Origin: Pelagibacteraceae bacterium AG-430-E20 | GTDB taxonomy: Bacteria > Pseudomonadota > Alphaproteobacteria > Pelagibacterales > Pelagibacteraceae | Direction: 5' to 3' | Assembly: GCA_003209915.1 (NCBI GenBank) | Contig: QCOF01000002.1 | Span: 1 to 64,000 of the forward strand | Length of the DNA: 64,000 nucleotides | Part shown: positions 19,226 through 28,801 of the stretch, in pieces | Numbering within the stretch: position 1 is the first letter of the stretch | Layout of the letters: each line of letters begins with the position of its first letter | Notes under the pieces: model-generated | Told to the model about the DNA's origin: nothing | Seen by the model: only the letters and a program-made list of their open reading frames with translations | Database searches by the model: none | Program-made: the position numbers and the translations under genes

Positions 19226-19503
19226 AAATAATAAAAATTTTAATTTTATCAATAATCCTATTTTATACAAATCAGTCGATTGTCTTAGCCCAGGATTGCA
19301 GTAAATTAGGCAAATTAAGTAAAGAGTATGCTGAATGTAACGCAAAATTATTAAAAAAAAATGCAGAAGTTTTAAAAAATAAAGCATCTGATAAAATCGA
19401 ACAAGGAAAGAAAAAATTTAATAAATCAAAATTAAAAGAGAAACTTATAAAATTCAAAAATAGTAAAAATCATAAAGAATTTATGGATAAAATAAAAGAA
19501 TGA
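19222..19503 (+). CDS. Small secreted, lysine-rich protein of unknown function
   Basis: A 93-residue product with a clear signal peptide (IIKILILSIILFYTNQSIVLA, cut near AQDC). A mature part of about 68 residues follows, very rich in Lys, with two Cys close together (DCSKLGKLSKEYAEC). The rest looks like an amphipathic helix. A Cys just after the signal peptide (AQDC) leaves a lipoprotein possible, but no clear LxxC lipobox is present. It overlaps topA and the RidA gene by four bases each (ATGA), so it is surely translated with them. I do not recognise a family. Confidence 0.7.
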   Translation: MKIIKILILSIILFYTNQSIVLAQDCSKLGKLSKEYAECNAKLLKKNAEVLKNKASDKIEQGKKKFNKSKLKEKLIKFKNSKNHKEFMDKIKE

Positions 19504-19961
19504 CAATTGATAAAAAAATTGAAGAATTAAATATAGTATTACCTACAGCGAAGGCTCCAGTGGGTTCCTATGTGGCTACAAAAATAGTTGGAAAACTATT
19601 ATTTATATCAGGACAAATATCTATTAGTGAGAACGGAGAATTAATTAAAGGCAAAATTGGTAAAGAGCTTACAACTGAGGATGGTTATAACGCTGCAAAA
19701 AGATGTGGTTTGAGTATTATTTCACAAGTAAAGAATGCATGTAATGGTGATTTATCCAAAATAAAATCATGTATAAAATTAACTGGATTTGTTAATTCTA
19801 CTGAAGATTTCATAGAACAACCTAAAGTAATAAATGGTGCTTCAGATATTATAGCATCAATATTTGGTGACGCAGGTATGCATACTAGAGCAGCTGTTAG
19901 TACTAACAGTCTACCATTAGGAGTATCTGTTGAAGTAGATGCTATATTTGAATTAAATTGA
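19500..19961 (+). CDS. RidA (YjgF/YER057c) family protein
   Basis: The 153-residue protein belongs to the RidA superfamily, whose founding members hydrolyse reactive enamines/imines from PLP enzymes. APVGSYVATKIVGKLLFISGQ opens it, and HTRAAVSTNSLPLGVSVEVDAIFE closes it with the Arg that binds the substrate carboxylate in active members. It resembles the longer YjgF-like subgroup that has an insert around DGYNAAKRCGLSIIS; that subgroup's substrate is less certain. It ends one base from the convergent ugd. Confidence 0.88.
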   Translation: MTIDKKIEELNIVLPTAKAPVGSYVATKIVGKLLFISGQISISENGELIKGKIGKELTTEDGYNAAKRCGLSIISQVKNACNGDLSKIKSCIKLTGFVNSTEDFIEQPKVINGASDIIASIFGDAGMHTRAAVSTNSLPLGVSVEVDAIFELN

Positions 19962-19962
19962 T

Positions 19963-21264
19963 TTATCTACCAACACCATAATAATCAATATTCAATTTTT
20001 TCATTCTTGAAGGTGAATACATATTACGCATATCGAATATTTTAAATTTCTGTTTTTTTACTAATTTTTTGAAGTTTAATAATTTAAAATCGTTCCACTC
20101 AGTGTGTAAAATAATCATATCTGCATTTAGACAAGCAAAAGAAATTGTATTGCAGTAATTAACATTCTTTAAATTTTTAAAATCAGCTTTAACTCCTGAT
20201 GGATCATAATATTTGATTTTACTATTTTTTTTATTTAGATATTTAATCATTGGTATACTTGATGCTTCACGCATATCATCTGTATTTGGTTTAAATGTTA
20301 CACCTAAAAAAGTTATAATTTTATTTTTTAAATTACCACCAAGAATTTTTACAACTCTATTAATTAGTAAAGTTTTTCGATTATCATTTGAATTAACTAC
20401 ACTTTTAATTATGGTTAAATCAGTTTTAAATTGATTTCCAGTATCAATCAATGCACGAGTATCCTTTGGAAAACAAGATCCACCATAGGCTGGACCTGCT
20501 CTCAAAAACCTATCACCTATTCTTTCATCTGAACCCATACCTTGAGATACATCTTTGATATCAACACCTGTTTTTTCACACAAATTAGCTATTTCATTAA
20601 TAAATGAAATCTTTGTTGCTAGAAAAGCATTAGAAGCGTATTTTATAAGCTCTGCACCTCTTCTTGAAGTATTAAAGTATCTACTTTTTTTTTTAATAAT
20701 TGGTAAATAAAGAGATTTTAATATTCTGTTAGCTTTATTACTGTCTGTTCCAATAATAACTCTGTCAGGATAAATGAAATCTCTTATTGCTTCTCCCTCT
20801 CTTAAAAATTCAGGATTTGATACAACATCAACTAATTTCTTTTTCTTTAAATTAGTTAAAATCTTCTCAATTTTATCTCCTGTTGATACAGGTACTGTGG
20901 ATTTGGTAATTATTATTTTATATTTTTTTTTAATTATTTTTTTTAAATCTTTGGCTACACTATAAACATATTTCAAATCAGCTGAATTAGCATTTTTTTT
21001 AGTGGGTGTCCCAACACAGATAAAAATTATATCTGAATTTATCACCGCTTTTTTTAAATCTGACGTAAAAATTAATCGCTTTTGTTTATAATTTCTTTTT
21101 AAAATCTCTTCAAGACCTGGTTCAAAAATAGGGATAATACCTTTATTTAATAAATCAATTTTTTTCTGGTCTTTATCTACACAATAAACTGTATTTCCTA
21201 TATCAGAAAAACATACTCCACTGACAAGACCAACGTAACCAGTACCTATCATGCAAAGTTTCAT
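19963..21264 (-). CDS. ugd: UDP-glucose 6-dehydrogenase
   Basis: Oxidises UDP-glucose to UDP-glucuronate with two NAD+. The 433 residues start with the Rossmann motif IGTGYVGLVSGVCFSDIG. The catalytic Cys264 lies in GGSCFPKDTRAL, and the partner patch is NPEFLREGEAI. A C-terminal UDP-binding domain follows (ITFLGVTFKPNTDDMREASS). It overlaps galU by four bases (ATGA), so its substrate is made by the preceding gene; the pair feeds surface polysaccharide or glycolipid synthesis. Confidence 0.95.
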   Translation of the reverse strand: MKLCMIGTGYVGLVSGVCFSDIGNTVYCVDKDQKKIDLLNKGIIPIFEPGLEEILKRNYKQKRLIFTSDLKKAVINSDIIFICVGTPTKKNANSADLKYVYSVAKDLKKIIKKKYKIIITKSTVPVSTGDKIEKILTNLKKKKLVDVVSNPEFLREGEAIRDFIYPDRVIIGTDSNKANRILKSLYLPIIKKKSRYFNTSRRGAELIKYASNAFLATKISFINEIANLCEKTGVDIKDVSQGMGSDERIGDRFLRAGPAYGGSCFPKDTRALIDTGNQFKTDLTIIKSVVNSNDNRKTLLINRVVKILGGNLKNKIITFLGVTFKPNTDDMREASSIPMIKYLNKKNSKIKYYDPSGVKADFKNLKNVNYCNTISFACLNADMIILHTEWNDFKLLNFKKLVKKQKFKIFDMRNMYSPSRMKKLNIDYYGVGR

Positions 21265-22076
21265 AGTTTACTTATTTCAATATTAGACTTTATAAATCCA
21301 TTCATTGTACCGCAATCCAAATATTTACCTGTAAAATTATGAGCAATAAATCTTTCATTTTCATTAATTAAAGATTGTATTGCATCTGTTATATGAATTT
21401 CACCACCTTTACCAGGTTTCTGGTTTGATAATTTATTAAAAATTTTCTTTGGTAAAATATATCTACCAATAACCGCTTTATTTGACGGCGCATTTTTTAT
21501 AGATGGTTTTTCTACCACTTCTTTGACAATAAAATTATTTTTAGATACTTTTTTACTTAAATTATAAATACCCCACCTGGATACTGTTTTTTTTTCAACG
21601 TTCATGCTCGCCATGACAGATGAATTGTGTTTCATGTGAGCAGCAATCATAGATTTTGAACAATTATGTTTCATAATCAAATCATCAGGTAACAACATTA
21701 AAAAATATTTATCTTTAATAAATTTTTTAGTTTTCAGAACAGCGTCACCTGTTCCCTTAGGTTTATTTTGATAAACAAACTTTATCATTTTTTTGTATTT
21801 AAGAATTTTTTTGTACTCCTCAATAACTTTTGAATCTTTTTTTTTTTTGATAATATTTTTATAGAATTTATCGCTATAAAAATATTTTTTAATCATCATT
21901 TTCTTTTTAGAAATAATAAAAATTATTTCTTTTATGCCAGCATCAATACATTCTTCTAATATATATTCGATACCAGGTTTACCATTTATTGGTAATAACT
22001 CTTTTGCAAAAACACTTGTCAAAGGTAATAATCTGGTCCCTAGACCAGCTAATGGAATTATAGCTTGTTTAATCAT
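21261..22076 (-). CDS. galU: UTP-glucose-1-phosphate uridylyltransferase
   Basis: Makes UDP-glucose from UTP and glucose 1-phosphate. The nucleotidyltransferase loop GLGTRLLPLTSVFAKELLPI lies near residue 11, followed by YILEECIDAGIKEIIFI, KPKGTGDAVL, LLPDDLI and GRYILP, all as in bacterial GalU. At 271 residues it is slightly shorter than E. coli GalU (302). It also supplies the glucose donor that the glucosyl-3-phosphoglycerate synthase of this window could draw on, although that enzyme family may use other nucleotide donors. Confidence 0.95.
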   Translation of the reverse strand: MIKQAIIPLAGLGTRLLPLTSVFAKELLPINGKPGIEYILEECIDAGIKEIIFIISKKKMMIKKYFYSDKFYKNIIKKKKDSKVIEEYKKILKYKKMIKFVYQNKPKGTGDAVLKTKKFIKDKYFLMLLPDDLIMKHNCSKSMIAAHMKHNSSVMASMNVEKKTVSRWGIYNLSKKVSKNNFIVKEVVEKPSIKNAPSNKAVIGRYILPKKIFNKLSNQKPGKGGEIHITDAIQSLINENERFIAHNFTGKYLDCGTMNGFIKSNIEISKL

Positions 22077-22110
22077 TTAAATGTTTTACTTATTTAATAC
22101 TTTTACACAA

Positions 22111-22926
22111 ATGAAAATTTTATTAAATAAGACATCATTGACAAAATCATTAGAGCCTTTTAACGACATTGGGTTTGTTCCTACTATGGGCTCTATACAT
22201 AAAGGTCATTTGTCACTTATTAATAAATCGAATCAAGTTTGCAACAAAACAATTGTTAGTATTTTTGTAAATCCAAAACAGTTCAATAACAAAAAAGATT
22301 TTAAAACTTACCCTAAAAATATGAAGAAAGACTTGCAATTATTGAATAAAACAAAACAAGTTGACTTTATCTATATTCCAAAATTTAAAGATATCTTTAA
22401 CAACAATAAGAAACCTAAAATTAAAATTAATAAAAAAGATAAGATTCTATGTGCTAAATTTAGAAAGGGTCATTTTGAAGGTGTTTTAGATGTAATGGAG
22501 AGGTTAACAAATATAGTAAAACCAAATAAAATTTTTATGGGTGAAAAGGATTTTCAGCAATTATTTTTAGTTAAAAAATTTTTAAAAAATAAATATGGTA
22601 CAGAAATTATAGGATGCAAAACTATCCGTGAAAAAAATAAAGTTGCTTTATCCTCGAGAAATTATTTACTATCTGAAGAAAATCTTGCTTTAGCAAGTGT
22701 AATAATAAGAAAATTAATTAATTTGAAAAAAAATATTAAATTAAAAAAAAATAAAAATAGATACTTAAAAACGGTGAAAAATGAACTTGAGAAAAAATTT
22801 AATATTAATATTGAGTACCTAGAATTAAGGAATATATACAATCTAAAATTATCGAGTGTTATAAATAAATCTAGGTTATTTGTAGCGTATTATTTAAATG
22901 GTGTAAGATTAATAGATAATTTATAA
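22111..22926 (+). CDS. panC: Pantothenate synthetase (pantoate-beta-alanine ligase)
   Basis: Condenses pantoate and beta-alanine with ATP to give pantothenate. The 271 residues carry VPTMGSIHKGHLSLI (the HxGH nucleotide site), VSIFVNPKQFN, FMGEKDFQQLFLVKKF and the KMSKS-like SSRNYLL. I take the ATG at 22111; the in-frame ATG at 22081 would start five bases after the divergent galU start and leave almost no promoter. The stop region overlaps the convergent mgtE stop by six bases (TTATAA serves both). No panB or panD lies in the window. Confidence 0.93.
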   Translation: MKILLNKTSLTKSLEPFNDIGFVPTMGSIHKGHLSLINKSNQVCNKTIVSIFVNPKQFNNKKDFKTYPKNMKKDLQLLNKTKQVDFIYIPKFKDIFNNNKKPKIKINKKDKILCAKFRKGHFEGVLDVMERLTNIVKPNKIFMGEKDFQQLFLVKKFLKNKYGTEIIGCKTIREKNKVALSSRNYLLSEENLALASVIIRKLINLKKNIKLKKNKNRYLKTVKNELEKKFNINIEYLELRNIYNLKLSSVINKSRLFVAYYLNGVRLIDNL

Positions 22927-24294
22927 AAAATAAGCCCCCACTCCTAGAAAAGATACAAAACCAATTACGTCTGTTATTGTGGTAACAAATACACTTGATG
23001 CTATTGCTGGATCAATATTCATTTTTTTTAGAGTGAAAGGAACTAATATTCCAAACAAACCTGCAATAATCATTGTCAATACCATCGAAATAGCAATAAT
23101 TAATGAGAGAAGATTATCTTGAAACCATATTTGAACAATCAAAGCACTTATTACTGCAAAAATAACTCCATTTAAAATACCAATAGAAAATTCTTTAAAA
23201 ACATTTGATGAGAAATTGTTTTTAGTTAGGTCATTAGTTGCAATAGTTCTTACAGTGACAGCTAATGTTTGCATTCCAGCATTTCCACCCATGGATGCTA
23301 CTATAGGCATTAAAAAAGCTAGAACCACCATTTGTTCTATTGTTGCACCAAATAAACTAATGCACCAAGTTGCTAGGAATGCAGTAAATAAATTAAGAAG
23401 TAACCAATTAAATCTTCTCTTGGTTTTTGTTATTACCCCATCAGTGATTTCCTCATCACCAACCCCCGCTAAACGTAAAGCATCTTCTTCAGCTTCTTCT
23501 TTTAATACTGTTAGAACATCATCATTCATGATCATACCAACAAGCTTGTTGTTTTTATCAACAACTGCTGCTGAATTTAAATTGTAATTTTCAAATAAAT
23601 TAGCAACCTCCTCCCTATCCATATCAACTGGTACTAATAATTGAGACTCTGACATTACGGTTGCCATTTTGGTATTTCTTGGTGATGTTAATACCTTAGA
23701 AGACGGAACAGTACCAACTGGATTAAAGTCTTCATTAACTATAAATATTTCTAAAAATTCCTCAGGAAGATCCTTGTTTTCTCTCAAATAATCAATTGTT
23801 TGTCCGACAGACCAGTTACTAGGTATAGCAGTAAATTCTCTTTGCATTAATCTAGCAGCCGTATCTTCTGGATAACTCAAACTCTCCAGTAAAGCAAAAC
23901 GATCTTTGGGTGGTAAAGAGCTAAGAATATTATTTTTATTCTCTTCAGGAACATTTTCTAAAATAGATATTGCATCATCAGAATCTAAATTTTTAATAAT
24001 ACTTACAATTGAGTCAGAAGATAAATTAGTAATAATTTCTGTTTGTATAGACTCGTTTAACTCAACAAATACTTCTGGATCTATATTAAAGTTATTTAGT
24101 TTAATTAAATTTTCTCTATCATTTTGACTTAGGTGTTCAATTATATCTGCCGCATCAGCTGGGTGCATTTCGCTGAAAGAATTAGTAATAAATTGAGCGT
24201 CATTGTTAGCTATTTTTGAGGTAACAACTCTGATGTACTCTTTATTAAATTCAAAATTTACTTTTTTATCTTTAGTTTTTTTTGTTAAAGACAT
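22921..24294 (-). CDS. mgtE: Magnesium transporter MgtE
   Basis: Mg2+-gated channel of 457 residues. An N-terminal superhelical domain (MHPADAADIIEHL, DDAISILENVPEE) is followed by two CBS domains at about 150-270 and five membrane segments from about 295 (LLNLFTAFLATWCISLFG, FLMPIVASMGGNAGMQTLAVTVR). The last motif, conserved in the family, lines the pore. The cytoplasmic N and CBS domains close the pore when Mg2+ is high. It is divergent from lipB, with a 61-base gap. Confidence 0.95.
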   Translation of the reverse strand: MSLTKKTKDKKVNFEFNKEYIRVVTSKIANNDAQFITNSFSEMHPADAADIIEHLSQNDRENLIKLNNFNIDPEVFVELNESIQTEIITNLSSDSIVSIIKNLDSDDAISILENVPEENKNNILSSLPPKDRFALLESLSYPEDTAARLMQREFTAIPSNWSVGQTIDYLRENKDLPEEFLEIFIVNEDFNPVGTVPSSKVLTSPRNTKMATVMSESQLLVPVDMDREEVANLFENYNLNSAAVVDKNNKLVGMIMNDDVLTVLKEEAEEDALRLAGVGDEEITDGVITKTKRRFNWLLLNLFTAFLATWCISLFGATIEQMVVLAFLMPIVASMGGNAGMQTLAVTVRTIATNDLTKNNFSSNVFKEFSIGILNGVIFAVISALIVQIWFQDNLLSLIIAISMVLTMIIAGLFGILVPFTLKKMNIDPAIASSVFVTTITDVIGFVSFLGVGAYFL

Positions 24295-24355
24295 AGATCT
24301 ACCTATAATTTAGATTTGCACTATTAATACATAATAAAGATAATACAATTTATAA

Positions 24356-24973
24356 ATGAATATAGAGATCAAAAAGTCAGTAAAACCGGTAAATTATATT
24401 GATGCCATAAATATTATGGAAGAAAGATTGGAACAAATATTTAGCAATAAAGAGAATGAATTGATTTGGACCTTAGAGCATGAGGAAATTTACACTGCTG
24501 GAACCAGTTACAACGAAAAAGATATTATTGACAAATCGATCAAAATTATTGAAACAAACAGAGGTGGAAAAATCACTTGTCATGGTCCTGGGCAATTAAT
24601 TTTATACTTTGTTTTAGACTTAAGAAACAAAAAAGATATTAGAAAATTTATTAATTCTATTGAAAAAACAATTATAGAAACTTTAAAAACTTTCGGTATA
24701 GAAACCTTTTCCGATAAAGATAACATTGGGATCTGGTATAATGAAAATGGTAAAGTAAAAAAAGTTGCTGCAATTGGAGTAAGAGTGAAAAAATGGATTG
24801 CTTATCACGGCTTTGCTATAAATATAAACAATAATCTAGATCAATATAAAAAAATTATCCCTTGTGGGATAAAAGATAAAGGAATTACTAATTTAGTTAA
24901 AATTAAAAAAAAAGATTACTCAAAATTAGGAGATTTATTAATAGAAAAATTTATTTTAAACCTAAGAAACTAA
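24356..24973 (+). CDS. lipB: Octanoyl-[ACP]:protein octanoyltransferase LipB
   Basis: Moves octanoate from acyl carrier protein to lipoyl domains, the first step of protein lipoylation. The 205 residues show [23 protein letters not shown], which includes the family signature, and [22 protein letters not shown] with the catalytic Lys patch. The active-site Cys is in [14 protein letters not shown]. The end overlaps the convergent pseudouridine synthase gene by 23 bases. Confidence 0.95.
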   Translation: MNIEIKKSVKPVNYIDAINIMEERLEQIFSNKENELIWTLEHEEIYTAGTSYNEKDIIDKSIKIIETNRGGKITCHGPGQLILYFVLDLRNKKDIRKFINSIEKTIIETLKTFGIETFSDKDNIGIWYNENGKVKKVAAIGVRVKKWIAYHGFAININNNLDQYKKIIPCGIKDKGITNLVKIKKKDYSKLGDLLIEKFILNLRN

Positions 24974-25868
24974 GTCTCTTAGTTTTCAATAAATTCTTAA
25001 AATAATCAGGTAATAAAGCTGTATAAGTGTGTTTAACATTATTAATGATAAATTTTATTTGATATGAGTGAAGCATTAAATTTTTATTCAGTCCTCTCGT
25101 AGAATTTGATAATTTATATTTAATATCTCCAAAAATTGGCTGACCTAATGCATACAATTGTTTTCTTAATTGATGCTTACGACCGGTTATTGGCTTTAGT
25201 TCGACTAAACTTGCCTCTGAATTTTTATCGAGTACTTTGTATAGCGTTTTAGCCTTCTCGATGATTTTTTTTTCTCCATCATATCTAATTAAGTCATCAT
25301 TCCATTCACCCGAATCTTTAACAAGTTCACCATGACAGATCGCTAAATAAGTTTTGTGAACTTTCCTTAGTCTAAATAAAGAAGTTAATAACTGTGCACT
25401 TTCTCTATTTTTTGCCATAATAAATACTCCAGATGTATCTTTATCTAAACGGTGAACTGAAAAAGGTTTTGTGCCTTGGAAGATTTCACTTTTAGAAAAA
25501 ATATCTACAAGGTTTTTTTTTGATTTAGTTCCACCTTGGACTGATATTCCAGAACTTTTATTTAATACTATAAAATTTTCATTATTATCTATTATTTGAT
25601 CTTCATTTGATTTTATCACTTCTTTAGATGGCTTAAATTTAATTTTTTTTTGTACAATAGTCTCATTAAATTCGATATTAAATAAATCAATATTATCTTT
25701 TGTGCTAATTTTTTGTGAACTTTTAATTTTTTTTTTATTTAATTTGATTTTACCCGAGCGTAAATATTTTTCTATTAATCCTTGAGGTATCTTTCCAAAT
25801 TTAAACCTGATCCACCGGTCAATACGCATATCATTACACGTTGAATCAACGATGTAAGACTTTTTCAT
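24951..25868 (-). CDS. RluA-family 23S rRNA pseudouridine synthase (RluC/RluD-like)
   Basis: Converts uridine to pseudouridine in rRNA. An N-terminal S4-like RNA-binding domain ([19 protein letters not shown]) precedes the catalytic domain, with the Asp of [16 protein letters not shown] as nucleophile; further motifs are [15 protein letters not shown] and QPIFGDIKY. At 305 residues it is the size of RluC. The target uridines cannot be fixed from sequence. It lies ten bases after rplQ and may be the last gene of the ribosomal transcript. Confidence 0.9.
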   Translation of the reverse strand: MKKSYIVDSTCNDMRIDRWIRFKFGKIPQGLIEKYLRSGKIKLNKKKIKSSQKISTKDNIDLFNIEFNETIVQKKIKFKPSKEVIKSNEDQIIDNNENFIVLNKSSGISVQGGTKSKKNLVDIFSKSEIFQGTKPFSVHRLDKDTSGVFIMAKNRESAQLLTSLFRLRKVHKTYLAICHGELVKDSGEWNDDLIRYDGEKKIIEKAKTLYKVLDKNSEASLVELKPITGRKHQLRKQLYALGQPIFGDIKYKLSNSTRGLNKNLMLHSYQIKFIINNVKHTYTALLPDYFKNLLKTKRLSFLGLK

Positions 25869-25878
25869 GACTTTAAAT

Positions 25879-26319
25879 TTATGCTGATGCTTTTTTTTCT
25901 AAAGTTTTAGGTGCTTCTTTAGTTGTGTCTTTTTTTGGTTTATCTACTCTTTTTGCTTCTACATCTCTATCAACAAATTCAATTATTGCCATTGGTGCAT
26001 TATCACCATATCTAAATCCAGCCTTAATAATTCTAGTATATCCACCTTTTCTATTCTCGTATCTTTTAGAAAGTGTTTTTTTAACTTTATTAGCAGACTT
26101 AATATCTTGAAGTTGCGTAACTAACATTTTAGTTGTTTGTAAAGTTTCCTTCTTCCCTAAAGTAATAATTTTATCTGCTTGAGGTTTTAAAAATTTAGCT
26201 TTTGGCAATGTGGTTTTAATTTGCTCATATTTTATTAAAGAGTTAAGCATATTCTTTAATAAAGCTTTTCTATGTTCAGAAGTTCTATTTAACTTCTTAT
26301 TAGCCATCCCGTGTCTCAT
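25879..26319 (-). CDS. rplQ: Ribosomal protein L17
   Basis: Large-subunit protein near the exit tunnel. The N-terminal RHGMANKKLNRTSEHRKAL is diagnostic, and the core ends near VEFVDRD. A charged tail of about 30 residues (KKDTTKEAPKTLEKKAS) extends beyond the E. coli length. It is the last alpha-operon gene, joined to rpoA by a TAATG overlap. Confidence 0.97.
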   Translation of the reverse strand: MRHGMANKKLNRTSEHRKALLKNMLNSLIKYEQIKTTLPKAKFLKPQADKIITLGKKETLQTTKMLVTQLQDIKSANKVKKTLSKRYENRKGGYTRIIKAGFRYGDNAPMAIIEFVDRDVEAKRVDKPKKDTTKEAPKTLEKKASA

Positions 26320-27347
26320 TAGATGGCTTCCTCTAATTTTTTAGACATTTCTGCAATATTGTCTGGTGGCCAGTTAGGTATTTCCATACCTAAATATAAT
26401 GACATGCCAGTTAGAACTTCTTTAATTTCATTTAAGGATTTTCTTCCAAAATTAGGAGTCCTTAGCATCTCACCCTCGGATTTTTGAACCAAATCTCCAA
26501 TGTAGATAATATTATCATTTTTTAAACAATTCATAGATCTAACAGACAGTTCTAGCTCATCTACTTTTCTTAACAAATTTTTATTGAACTCAGGTTCTGT
26601 TGAAACTTCTTTTACTGGAGCTTCAACTGGTTCATCAAAGTTGATAAACATTTTTAGTTGATCTTGAAAAATTCTTGCTGAATAGGCAACAGCATCTTCA
26701 GCTGATATAGATCCGTTAGTTTCAACTTCCATAATTAGTTTGTCGTAATCCAGGGCTTTTCCTTCTCTAGCGGTGCTTACAGAAAATGAAACCTTTTTTA
26801 CTGGACTGTAAAGAGAGTCGATAGCAATTAATCCTAACGGTGGCTCCTCTGGCTTGTTAAGATCAGCTGGCACATAACCTTTTCCAGTACTAACATTCAT
26901 TTCCATATGAAAAGAAGTCTTTTCGTCTAGATTACAAATTACTAATTCTGGATTTAATATTTCAACATCAGCAACAGGTGCAATATCAGAAGCTTTGATT
27001 TCACCTGGCCCTTTAGCATCTAAAATTAATTTTTTTGTACCCTCTGAATTACATTTTAACGCCAAAGATTTAACGTTTAAAACAATATCTGTTACATCTT
27101 CTCTAACACCTTTAATTGATGTAAATTCATGCAGAACACCATCTATTTGTATCGATGTAACTGCTGCTCCTCTTATTGAAGAAAGTAAAATTCTTCTAAG
27201 TGAATTTCCCAAAGTTAGGCCATAGCCTTTTTCTAATGGTTCAGCAACTATTTTTGCATGAGTTAAGTCATCACTTATTTGCACATCAAGTTTTGATGGC
27301 TTAATTAATGACTTCCAATTTTTTATATTAACTTTTTCGACTTCCAT
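26319..27347 (-). CDS. rpoA: RNA polymerase subunit alpha
   Basis: The 342-residue alpha chain starts RNA polymerase assembly and contacts upstream promoter DNA. The N-terminal dimer domain shows [22 protein letters not shown] linker rich in Pro/Glu ([13 protein letters not shown]) leads to the C-terminal helix-hairpin-helix domain ([19 protein letters not shown]), so a full alpha-CTD is kept. It sits between rpsK and rplQ with one-base overlaps on both sides. rpsD is not in this operon. Confidence 0.98.
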   Translation of the reverse strand: MEVEKVNIKNWKSLIKPSKLDVQISDDLTHAKIVAEPLEKGYGLTLGNSLRRILLSSIRGAAVTSIQIDGVLHEFTSIKGVREDVTDIVLNVKSLALKCNSEGTKKLILDAKGPGEIKASDIAPVADVEILNPELVICNLDEKTSFHMEMNVSTGKGYVPADLNKPEEPPLGLIAIDSLYSPVKKVSFSVSTAREGKALDYDKLIMEVETNGSISAEDAVAYSARIFQDQLKMFINFDEPVEAPVKEVSTEPEFNKNLLRKVDELELSVRSMNCLKNDNIIYIGDLVQKSEGEMLRTPNFGRKSLNEIKEVLTGMSLYLGMEIPNWPPDNIAEMSKKLEEAI

Positions 27348-27796
27348 TAAACTCTCCTTTTCTTTGGTGGCCTAGTCCCATTATGAGGCATGGGTGTAGT
27401 GTCTTTAATAGACAAAATTTTAAATCCTCTTGCTTGTAAAGCTCTCAAAGCAGTTTCTCTTCCTGATCCTGGCCCTTTTACCTCAACAGATAAAGTTTTC
27501 ATTCCATATTCTAGCGCTTTTGATGCAGCGGAGTCTGCAGCAATCTGTGCAGCATATGGAGTAGATTTTCTTGATCCCTTAAAACCTTTTTGACCAGCTG
27601 AAGCCCAAGATATTACATTACCATTTGTATCGGCAATTGAAATTATTGTGTTATTAAAAGTTGATTGCACATATGCAATTCCATTTAGAATATTCTTTTT
27701 AACTTTCTTCTTTTTTGAATAAGAACTTTTTGCACTTTTTTTAGAAGATTTCTCTACCTTCTGATCGTTATTTTCAATTTTATCAGATTTTGCCAT
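27347..27796 (-). CDS. rpsK: Ribosomal protein S11
   Basis: Small-subunit platform protein near the E site. The core begins at about residue 37 ([18 protein letters not shown]) and ends [12 protein letters not shown] as usual. A Lys/Ser-rich N-terminal extension of about 30 residues ([13 protein letters not shown]) makes it 149 residues, against 129 in E. coli. Two bases separate it from rpsM. Confidence 0.97.
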   Translation of the reverse strand: MAKSDKIENNDQKVEKSSKKSAKSSYSKKKKVKKNILNGIAYVQSTFNNTIISIADTNGNVISWASAGQKGFKGSRKSTPYAAQIAADSAASKALEYGMKTLSVEVKGPGSGRETALRALQARGFKILSIKDTTPMPHNGTRPPKKRRV

Positions 27797-27798
27797 GA

Positions 27799-28182
27799 CT
27801 ATTTTTTAGTTGGTGTTAATTTTTTTCCAGCAATTGCTATTGCTTTTCCTTTTCTTGTTCTTGCATTACATCTAGTTCTTTGACCTCTAACTGGTAATTT
27901 TTTTCTATGTCTAGTTCCCCTATAACAAGCTAGATCGATGAGTCTTTTTATACTCAGTGAATAATCTCTTCTTAGATCTCCTTCTACTTTAAAATTTTGG
28001 TCGATATACTCACGTATTTTTAATATTTCATCGTCAGTAAGATCGTTAACTCTTTTTGCTTTTGGGATTTCAAGTGATGAACAAATCTGATTGGAAAACT
28101 TATCTCCGATTCCATAGATATAGGTAAGTCCAATGTGAACAAGTTTATTCTGTGGAATATTTATACCTGCGATACGAGCCAT
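27799..28182 (-). CDS. rpsM: Ribosomal protein S13
   Basis: Head protein of the small subunit that touches the P-site tRNA and the inter-subunit bridge B1. [20 protein letters not shown] and the basic tail [20 protein letters not shown] are typical; 127 residues. It begins the alpha operon; the 55 bases to adk (28183-28237) are the largest gap in the ribosomal block after the rpsL leader and may hold an internal promoter. Confidence 0.97.
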   Translation of the reverse strand: MARIAGINIPQNKLVHIGLTYIYGIGDKFSNQICSSLEIPKAKRVNDLTDDEILKIREYIDQNFKVEGDLRRDYSLSIKRLIDLACYRGTRHRKKLPVRGQRTRCNARTRKGKAIAIAGKKLTPTKK

Positions 28183-28237
28183 AAGTTTTGAGATAAATTG
28201 TGCCTTTTATATAAGAAGATTAATCAAAGTCAACGCC

Positions 28238-28801
28238 TTAAACATTGATAAAAGTGTCAATTTTATTGGTTATTTGTTCAATTTCATCACTTCCATCAAT
28301 TTCATGGAAATTAGAATTTTTAGAATAGAAATCTAAAACTGGTTTAGTTGTCTCCATATAAGTGTCATATCTTTTTAAAATTGTATCCAATTCATCATCT
28401 GATCTTTTTTCTAGGATTTTTCTTTTCTGTATTCTTTTAATTATTGTCTCTTTATTAACATTGAGAAAAAAAACAAAATCTATCTTCTGGTTTGAGGTAT
28501 CAAGTAATAAGTCTAGATTTTTTGCCTGATTTATAGATCGTGGATAGCCATCAAATATTAATTTATTTTTTTTTTGGGGATCGAATACTTGTTTTTCTAA
28601 AAGTTGATTAACAATATCGTCACTGACAAATCTCCCATCATTCATAACATCAATAATTTTTTTACCAATATCTGAATTATTTTTTATTTCCTCTCTTAAG
28701 ATATCTCCTGTTGAAATTTGAAAATTATTAAGTTTTTTTACTAAATATTTAGCTTGAGTTCCTTTACCAGCACCCGGAGGTCCAAATAAAATTATATTCA
28801 C
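28238..28801 (-). CDS. adk: Adenylate kinase, short-LID form
   Basis: Interconverts ATP + AMP and 2 ADP. The P-loop GPPGAGKGTQ starts at residue 7; STGDILREE, FDGYPRS and the LID Arg patch KRSDDELDTILKRYDTY follow. With 187 residues it lacks the long zinc-type LID. The start is GTG, directly after the secY TAG (TAGGTG); no ATG fits ahead of the P-loop. Placement between secY and rpsM is common in alphaproteobacteria. Confidence 0.95.
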   Translation of the reverse strand: MNIILFGPPGAGKGTQAKYLVKKLNNFQISTGDILREEIKNNSDIGKKIIDVMNDGRFVSDDIVNQLLEKQVFDPQKKNKLIFDGYPRSINQAKNLDLLLDTSNQKIDFVFFLNVNKETIIKRIQKRKILEKRSDDELDTILKRYDTYMETTKPVLDFYSKNSNFHEIDGSDEIEQITNKIDTFINV

